Shown here piece by piece: positions 24,888 to 28,776 of a stretch of 28,776 bases of DNA (positions within the stretch are counted from its first letter, which is position 1; each line of letters starts with the position of its first letter). The notes under the pieces are model-generated. The model saw nothing but the letters and a program-made list of their open reading frames with translations. It ran no database searches and had not been told where the DNA came from. Position numbers and translations under genes: made by a program. The stretch is from Cryomorphaceae bacterium. Its GTDB lineage: Bacteria; Bacteroidota; Bacteroidia; Flavobacteriales; Schleiferiaceae. Location: assembly GCA_003445735.1 (NCBI GenBank), contig DMCR01000172.1, positions 4,464 through 33,239 on the forward strand. Direction: 5' to 3'.

Positions 24888-25673
24888 ATGAGAGATCAAG
24901 GACAAGTCCGTGCGAAAAAGCATTTAGGGCAGCACTTTTTGAAGGACGATGGTGTGGCTGAGCGTATTGCCAAAGTGACCCCGTTGGACGGTGTCCAGAA
25001 GGTCTTGGAAATAGGGCCGGGTATGGGTGTGATGACCAAATATTTGTTGGCGATGCCGGACGTGGAGACCTGGGTCATTGAGATTGATGGGGAGAGTGTA
25101 AGCTATTTGCAAGCCCATTACAATCAGCTCAGTGCTCGCATTTTGGAAACGGACTTTTTGCAGTGGAACCCTGCGAGTGTTTTTGGCGATGAGTCCTTTG
25201 CCTTAGTCGGGAATTTCCCGTACAACATTAGTTCGCAGATCGTGTTCCGGGTTTTGGACATGCGCGATCAAATTCCCGCCTTTGGAGGGATGTTCCAAAA
25301 AGAGGTAGCCCAGCGTTTGTGCGCGCCGCCGGGGAGTAAAACCTATGGTATTTTATCGGTATTGTGTCAGGCATACTACGATTTGACCTATGATTTTACC
25401 GTGCCTCCAAGCGTCTTTAATCCGCCTCCTAAAGTGGATAGTGGAGTGCTACACATGGTGAGAAAATCGGTCAATCCAAATATTGAATTTAAATTACTCA
25501 AGCGAGGGGTAAAAGCGGCTTTTGGACAGCGAAGAAAAACCCTTCGCAATGCATTGAAAACACTTAACTTGCCAGAAGGCTTCGAGCATCCGTATCTTAG
25601 CAAGCGAGCGGAACAACTCAGCCACGAACAGTTTGTAGAACTGCTAAACGCCATTGAAGATGGAAGATCTTAG
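24888..25673 (+). CDS. rsmA: 16S rRNA dimethyladenosine transferase RsmA (KsgA)
   Basis: A 261-residue methyltransferase that dimethylates the two adjacent adenosines in the 3'-terminal helix of 16S rRNA, a late step in small-subunit assembly. Seen: KKHLGQHFLKD at the N-terminus, SAM-binding motif I EIGPGMGVMT (41-50), the acidic E65/D67 pair (VIEID), and the N6-adenine catalytic motif NFPYNIS (109-115; NLPYNIS in many phyla). FNPPPKVDS and FGQRRKTLRNAL are also conserved. The frame opens further upstream at 24792, but ATG 24888 gives the family start. Its 3' end overlaps mgtE by 14 bases. Confidence 0.96.
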   Translation: MRDQGQVRAKKHLGQHFLKDDGVAERIAKVTPLDGVQKVLEIGPGMGVMTKYLLAMPDVETWVIEIDGESVSYLQAHYNQLSARILETDFLQWNPASVFGDESFALVGNFPYNISSQIVFRVLDMRDQIPAFGGMFQKEVAQRLCAPPGSKTYGILSVLCQAYYDLTYDFTVPPSVFNPPPKVDSGVLHMVRKSVNPNIEFKLLKRGVKAAFGQRRKTLRNALKTLNLPEGFEHPYLSKRAEQLSHEQFVELLNAIEDGRS

Positions 25674-27003
25674 TGTAAAAGACCGTGTAGCGCAGGCCGT
25701 TGCGACCACCGAAGAGGGGCTTTTTGCCACCTTAATGGATGGGGTGCATGCGGCGGATATTGCTGAGGTTTTGGAATCTTGGGACCTGGATGAGATCGCA
25801 CCTTTTTTGGAGCGCCTTGACACCGAATTGGTCGCAGATATTCTCGTAGAGATTGATGAAGATATCCGTGCAGACCTACTGAAAAGCTATACCTCGGAAG
25901 ATATTGCCCATGAGCTCGTGGAGAACATGGATAGTGATGATGCGGCGGACATGCTTTCGGAGCTTTCGGAAGAGCGAACTAAGGAGGTCCTTTCGAAGGT
26001 GGATGATGTAGAGCAGGCAAAGAAAATTGCGCAGCTGCTCACTCATGAGGAGGATACCGCGGGTGCATTGATGGCGACGGAATACGTAAAAGTTCAAGAG
26101 GGGCTGACTGCGCTCAGATGTGTGGCAGCCATGCGAACGCAGGCGGAAAATGTTGACCGTGTCCACGCTGTTTATGTGGTCAACGAAGATGATATTCTTG
26201 TGGGGAAATTGAGCTTGAAGAAGCTCTTGACGGCCAATCGTACTGAAAATATTTCCGAACTCTATACTCCTATTCAACATACGGTACTTTCCACAACTCC
26301 GGCAGAGGAAGTGGCCAATACCATGCAGAAGTATGACCTTTTTGTTATCCCTGTGGTCAATGCCGCTGGAGAGTTGTTAGGTCGTATTACTCTTGATGAT
26401 GTGGTGGATTTCATTCGTGAAGAAGCGGAGCGTGATTACCAATTAGCTTCGGGTTTGACCGACGAGGTAGAGAGCGACGATACTGTATTGCACATTACGC
26501 GTGCTCGTATTCCTTGGTTGCTCATTGGCTTGTTCGGTGGGTTGATCGTGGCCTTGATGTTGGGCGAAAACGAGGGTGATATTAAAAGTGTACCGGCCTT
26601 GGCCTTATTCATGCCGCTGATTGCGGCGATGGCCGGGAATGTTGGGGTGCAATCTTCAGCCATCGTGGTTCAGGCCTTGGCCAACAACAAGGCAGATCAT
26701 AACATGACCAAGAAGTTGTTCAAGGAGTTGTCTGTTGGTTTGGTAAATGGATTGATTTTGGGAGCGGTAATGCTTGGATCAGGTTTGATTTTAGGCTATG
26801 GCCAATTAGTTACGCTCACCGTTAGTGTCTCCCTGTTAGCCGTCATCATATTTGCTTCTTTATTTGGAACCTTTATTCCGCTCATGCTGAATAAATTCAA
26901 CGTTGATGCAGCACTGGCCACGGGTCCTTTTATTACCACTGCGAACGATGTCATCGGCCTGTTGATTTATTTCCAGATCGGACGACTCATTATCGGTTAT
27001 TGA
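25660..27003 (+). CDS. mgtE: Magnesium transporter MgtE
   Basis: A 447-residue protein with full MgtE architecture: a cytosolic N-terminal helical domain (about 15-125, with repeated DLLKSYTSEDIAHELV- and DDAADMLSELSEE-like helices), a CBS pair (about 125-255, closing RITLDDVVDFIREEAERDY), a connecting helix, and a membrane domain with five helices (about 280-447). The conserved membrane segments include AAMAGNVGVQSSAIVVQALA and the last helix TTANDVIGLLIYF, whose Asp corresponds to the pore residue that binds magnesium. The N and CBS domains act as a magnesium sensor gating a homodimeric channel. The start is ATG 25660 rather than TTG 25654; both overlap rsmA. Its TGA shares a base with the next ATG. 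Confidence 0.95.
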   Translation: MEDLSVKDRVAQAVATTEEGLFATLMDGVHAADIAEVLESWDLDEIAPFLERLDTELVADILVEIDEDIRADLLKSYTSEDIAHELVENMDSDDAADMLSELSEERTKEVLSKVDDVEQAKKIAQLLTHEEDTAGALMATEYVKVQEGLTALRCVAAMRTQAENVDRVHAVYVVNEDDILVGKLSLKKLLTANRTENISELYTPIQHTVLSTTPAEEVANTMQKYDLFVIPVVNAAGELLGRITLDDVVDFIREEAERDYQLASGLTDEVESDDTVLHITRARIPWLLIGLFGGLIVALMLGENEGDIKSVPALALFMPLIAAMAGNVGVQSSAIVVQALANNKADHNMTKKLFKELSVGLVNGLILGAVMLGSGLILGYGQLVTLTVSVSLLAVIIFASLFGTFIPLMLNKFNVDAALATGPFITTANDVIGLLIYFQIGRLIIGY

Positions 27004-27938
27004 TGAACGCCTTACTGCTCGACCATACCCATCCGTTGTTAGAGCAAGGTCTTGAACGAGGCGGAATTGGCTTGTGGCGTGAGTACGAATTGGCCCCAAA
27101 GGATTTTCCATCTGATTATTTTACCGCGGAAGTAGTGGTCATTCGTTCGCGTTTTCCCGTGACCCGTGAGGTGATCGATCTATTTCCGAATCTCAAGGCC
27201 GTTGGGCGCTTAGGGGCGGGGCTCGAGAATATTGATGTGGATTATGCAGAATCTCGCGGTATTGCTTGCTTGCGCGTGCCAGAAGGTAATGCCCAAGCGT
27301 TGGCAGAGCACTCTTTAGGGATGTTGCTCGGATTGCTCAATCACCTCCCACGGGTGCAACGTGAAATAAAAGAGGGAGTTTGGCGCCGTGAGGAAAATAA
27401 AGGGCTGGAATTGAGAAGTCGTACCGTAGGCATCATTGGTTACGGGGTGATGGGGAGCCAATTCGCTCGCCTGCTCGCCGCCTTGGGCGTAATCGTGTTC
27501 GCCTACGACAAGTACAAAACTGGCTATGCCGACGCCGGCATTACCGAATCCACTTTGGAAGAGCTTCAGCAAAAGTGTGACATCATTAGTCTTCACTTGC
27601 CGCTTACAAAGGAGACACGCTATTTTGCCGATGACACTTTTTTCAATTCCTTTCAAAATCCTATCTATTTCCTGAATACCGCCCGCGGTCCCATCCTTCA
27701 GACAGAAGCGTTGGTTCGGGCGATGAAGACGGGAAGCGTTAGAGGAGCGGGTTTGGACGTCCTTGAATTTGAAAAGAAAAGCTTTACCAGCGTGTTCGAA
27801 GGGGAGATGCCCCATTCTCTGCAGTGGCTGATGAATCAAGAAAATGTTATACTCAGTCCGCACATCGCAGGATGGACAAAAGAGAGTTTCGAGAAGATGG
27901 GTGCTAGCCTGGCCGCGAAAATTCTAGATGTGCTTTAA
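27003..27938 (+). CDS. D-2-hydroxyacid dehydrogenase (SerA-like), NAD-dependent
   Basis: A 311-residue two-domain dehydrogenase. The nucleotide-binding motif is GYGVMG (146-151), with Asp169 at the end of the second strand favouring NAD over NADP. The catalytic triad lines up with SerA spacing: Arg228 (NTARG), Glu257 (29 residues on) and His287 (SPHIAG). LGAGLENIDVDYA and PEGNAQALAEHSLGMLL are family signatures. It lacks a C-terminal ACT domain. The substrate could be 3-phosphoglycerate or another 2-hydroxy/2-keto acid; serC is not adjacent, so I do not call it serA. ATG 27003 overlaps the mgtE stop by one base, making it the third gene of the rsmA-mgtE run. Its stop overlaps that of the convergent aspartate kinase. 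Confidence 0.88.
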   Translation: MNALLLDHTHPLLEQGLERGGIGLWREYELAPKDFPSDYFTAEVVVIRSRFPVTREVIDLFPNLKAVGRLGAGLENIDVDYAESRGIACLRVPEGNAQALAEHSLGMLLGLLNHLPRVQREIKEGVWRREENKGLELRSRTVGIIGYGVMGSQFARLLAALGVIVFAYDKYKTGYADAGITESTLEELQQKCDIISLHLPLTKETRYFADDTFFNSFQNPIYFLNTARGPILQTEALVRAMKTGSVRGAGLDVLEFEKKSFTSVFEGEMPHSLQWLMNQENVILSPHIAGWTKESFEKMGASLAAKILDVL

Positions 27939-28776
27939 TTTCTTTGAAAGGCGAACTGCACCGTATCAGGGGTGCGCTGTTCTTGTAAAATCGTTAATCC
28001 TTCCGTTTCACGAACCACATCGGATTCGTTGTAATGACGAATAGTCAATAGCTCAACGTCTGAAGTGAAGGTGAGATTGAAATCACTTTGAAGGGCTGCA
28101 ATTACCTTGGGAACGATGATGGCGTCGTTGTTTAGACAGAACACCGCTTTGGTGGCAGTATTACGCATCATATTGACTACCACACCTTTTTCCGCAAACA
28201 ACTGGTATACTGCGCTGAGGTGATGCTCGGCGATGAAGGCTAAATCCATCGTGCTGATCGAGAGCAGCGCTTGGTTTTTCTTTAGGATGAAGTTTGGGAC
28301 TTGGGGAGTGGCCTTGTCGGCGCTGTTGATGACGGTGCCTTTGGCTACCGGGTTCACGAAACTTTTAATGTGCAATGGAATGCCCTTTTCCTGCAAAGGC
28401 TGAATGGTCTTCGGGTGAATAATGGAAGCGCCATAAAAGGCCAATTCTATCGCTTCACCAAAAGGCAATTCTTCAATGAGCGTGGTGTTTTGGAACGTTT
28501 TAGGATCTCCGTTTAGCATTCCAGGTACATCCTTCCAGATGGTGAGGCCGTTGGCGTCAAGGCAGTAAGCGAATACGGCCCCAGTATAATCTGATCCTTC
28601 TCTACCCAAGGTCGTCGGGCGGCCCGCGGGATCGCTACCAATAAAACCTTGCACGAAATACACCTTTGATTCTTGGATCGCGGCGGAGATGCACTCTTGA
28701 GTGAGGCTCCATTTTACGGTCGCGCGACGAAACTGATCGTCTGTTTTAACGAGGGTTCGGGTATCCAGCCAAAGGG
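27935..28776 (-). CDS. Aspartate kinase, C-terminal part (partial, runs off the window)
   Basis: The minus-strand frame is open from a TAA at 27935-27937 to the window edge, about 280 residues; the start lies outside. The first residues seen (LWLDTRTLVKTDDQFRRATV) match aspartate kinases, followed by GFIGSDPAGRPTTLGREGSDYTGA, the ATP/aspartate-binding core, WKDVPGMLNGDP and YGASIIHPKTIQPL. ACT-type regulatory sequence follows (about the last 120 residues, LLSISTMDLAFI and MMRNTATKAVFCL). The protein ends shortly after, so no homoserine dehydrogenase is fused: it is monofunctional (lysC/thrA-type kinase half). It makes aspartyl phosphate for lysine, threonine and methionine synthesis. Feedback control by an amino acid through the ACT region is likely; which one cannot be told. 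Confidence 0.93.
   Translation of the reverse strand, partial: LWLDTRTLVKTDDQFRRATVKWSLTQECISAAIQESKVYFVQGFIGSDPAGRPTTLGREGSDYTGAVFAYCLDANGLTIWKDVPGMLNGDPKTFQNTTLIEELPFGEAIELAFYGASIIHPKTIQPLQEKGIPLHIKSFVNPVAKGTVINSADKATPQVPNFILKKNQALLSISTMDLAFIAEHHLSAVYQLFAEKGVVVNMMRNTATKAVFCLNNDAIIVPKVIAALQSDFNLTFTSDVELLTIRHYNESDVVRETEGLTILQEQRTPDTVQFAFQRN

Noticed and set aside
24792..24923. Extended starts of both rsmA (24792) and fbp (24923)
   Set aside because: The two extensions overlap each other in antisense and neither shows family sequence; ATG 24888 and ATG 24800 restore normal lengths and a divergent promoter region.
27315..27863. 182-codon minus-strand open frame opposite the hydroxyacid dehydrogenase
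   Set aside because: Antisense to a gene with an intact catalytic triad; translation has no family features.
1..28776. A defence island, prophage, biosynthetic cluster, CRISPR array or other new multi-gene system
   Set aside because: Almost every gene belongs to a known core family in a known order, no integrase, transposase, direct-repeat array or composition break was seen by eye, and intergenic gaps are too short to hide one.

Overview
The window is a stretch of ordinary chromosomal DNA from a member of the Bacteroidota, most likely a flavobacterium-like marine lineage. The evidence is a type IX secretion system (T9SS) cargo with a type B C-terminal sorting domain beside a PorP/SprF protein, a lipoprotein-type LptC, the purH-mreBCD-mrdA-rodA gene order, and promoter -7 boxes of the Bacteroidota form TAnnTTTG. 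Genus and species cannot be read from the sequence. I see no rRNA, tRNA, CRISPR array, insertion sequence, prophage or other mobile element, and no gene-free stretch longer than about 130 bases. Coding density is very high: many neighbours overlap by 1 to 14 bases.

Layout. (1) 1-7450, plus strand: the 3' end of coaX, an outer-membrane beta-barrel protein, a secreted TPR-like protein, a terminator, then lptC, a 63-residue membrane protein, a CNNM/CorC-type transporter and a PpiD-like periplasmic chaperone, closed by a bidirectional terminator. Apart from coaX this is an envelope-biogenesis block. (2) 7460-14421, minus strand: purH followed by the whole elongasome set mreB, mreC, mreD, mrdA (PBP2) and rodA, tightly packed and probably one transcript starting upstream of purH. 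(3) 14528-15781, plus strand: a MacB-type ABC permease transcribed divergently from purH. (4) 15794-16252, minus strand: a free-methionine-sulfoxide-reductase-like GAF protein. (5) 16379-19813, plus strand: a two-gene T9SS unit (Ig-like adhesin with type B CTD, then PorP/SprF fused to a coiled coil and a SPOR-like domain) ending in a strong hairpin. (6) 19810-24800, minus strand: fbp, mfd and a DinB-family gene, head to tail with almost no spacing. (7) 24888-27938, plus strand: rsmA (ksgA), mgtE and a D-2-hydroxyacid dehydrogenase, again overlapping. (8) 27935 to the window edge, minus strand: the 3' part of an aspartate kinase gene.

Most genes are housekeeping: coenzyme A, purine, carbon and aspartate-family metabolism, rRNA methylation, transcription-coupled repair, magnesium transport, LPS export and cell-wall elongation. 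I did not find a clearly new system. The least ordinary parts are the PorP-coiled-coil-SPOR fusion with its adjacent adhesin, the uncharacterised outer-membrane/TPR pair overlapping coaX, the cysteine/histidine cluster in PBP2, the two-cysteine GAF reductase, and the promoter arrangement (divergent purH/permease boxes and a nearly leaderless rsmA).
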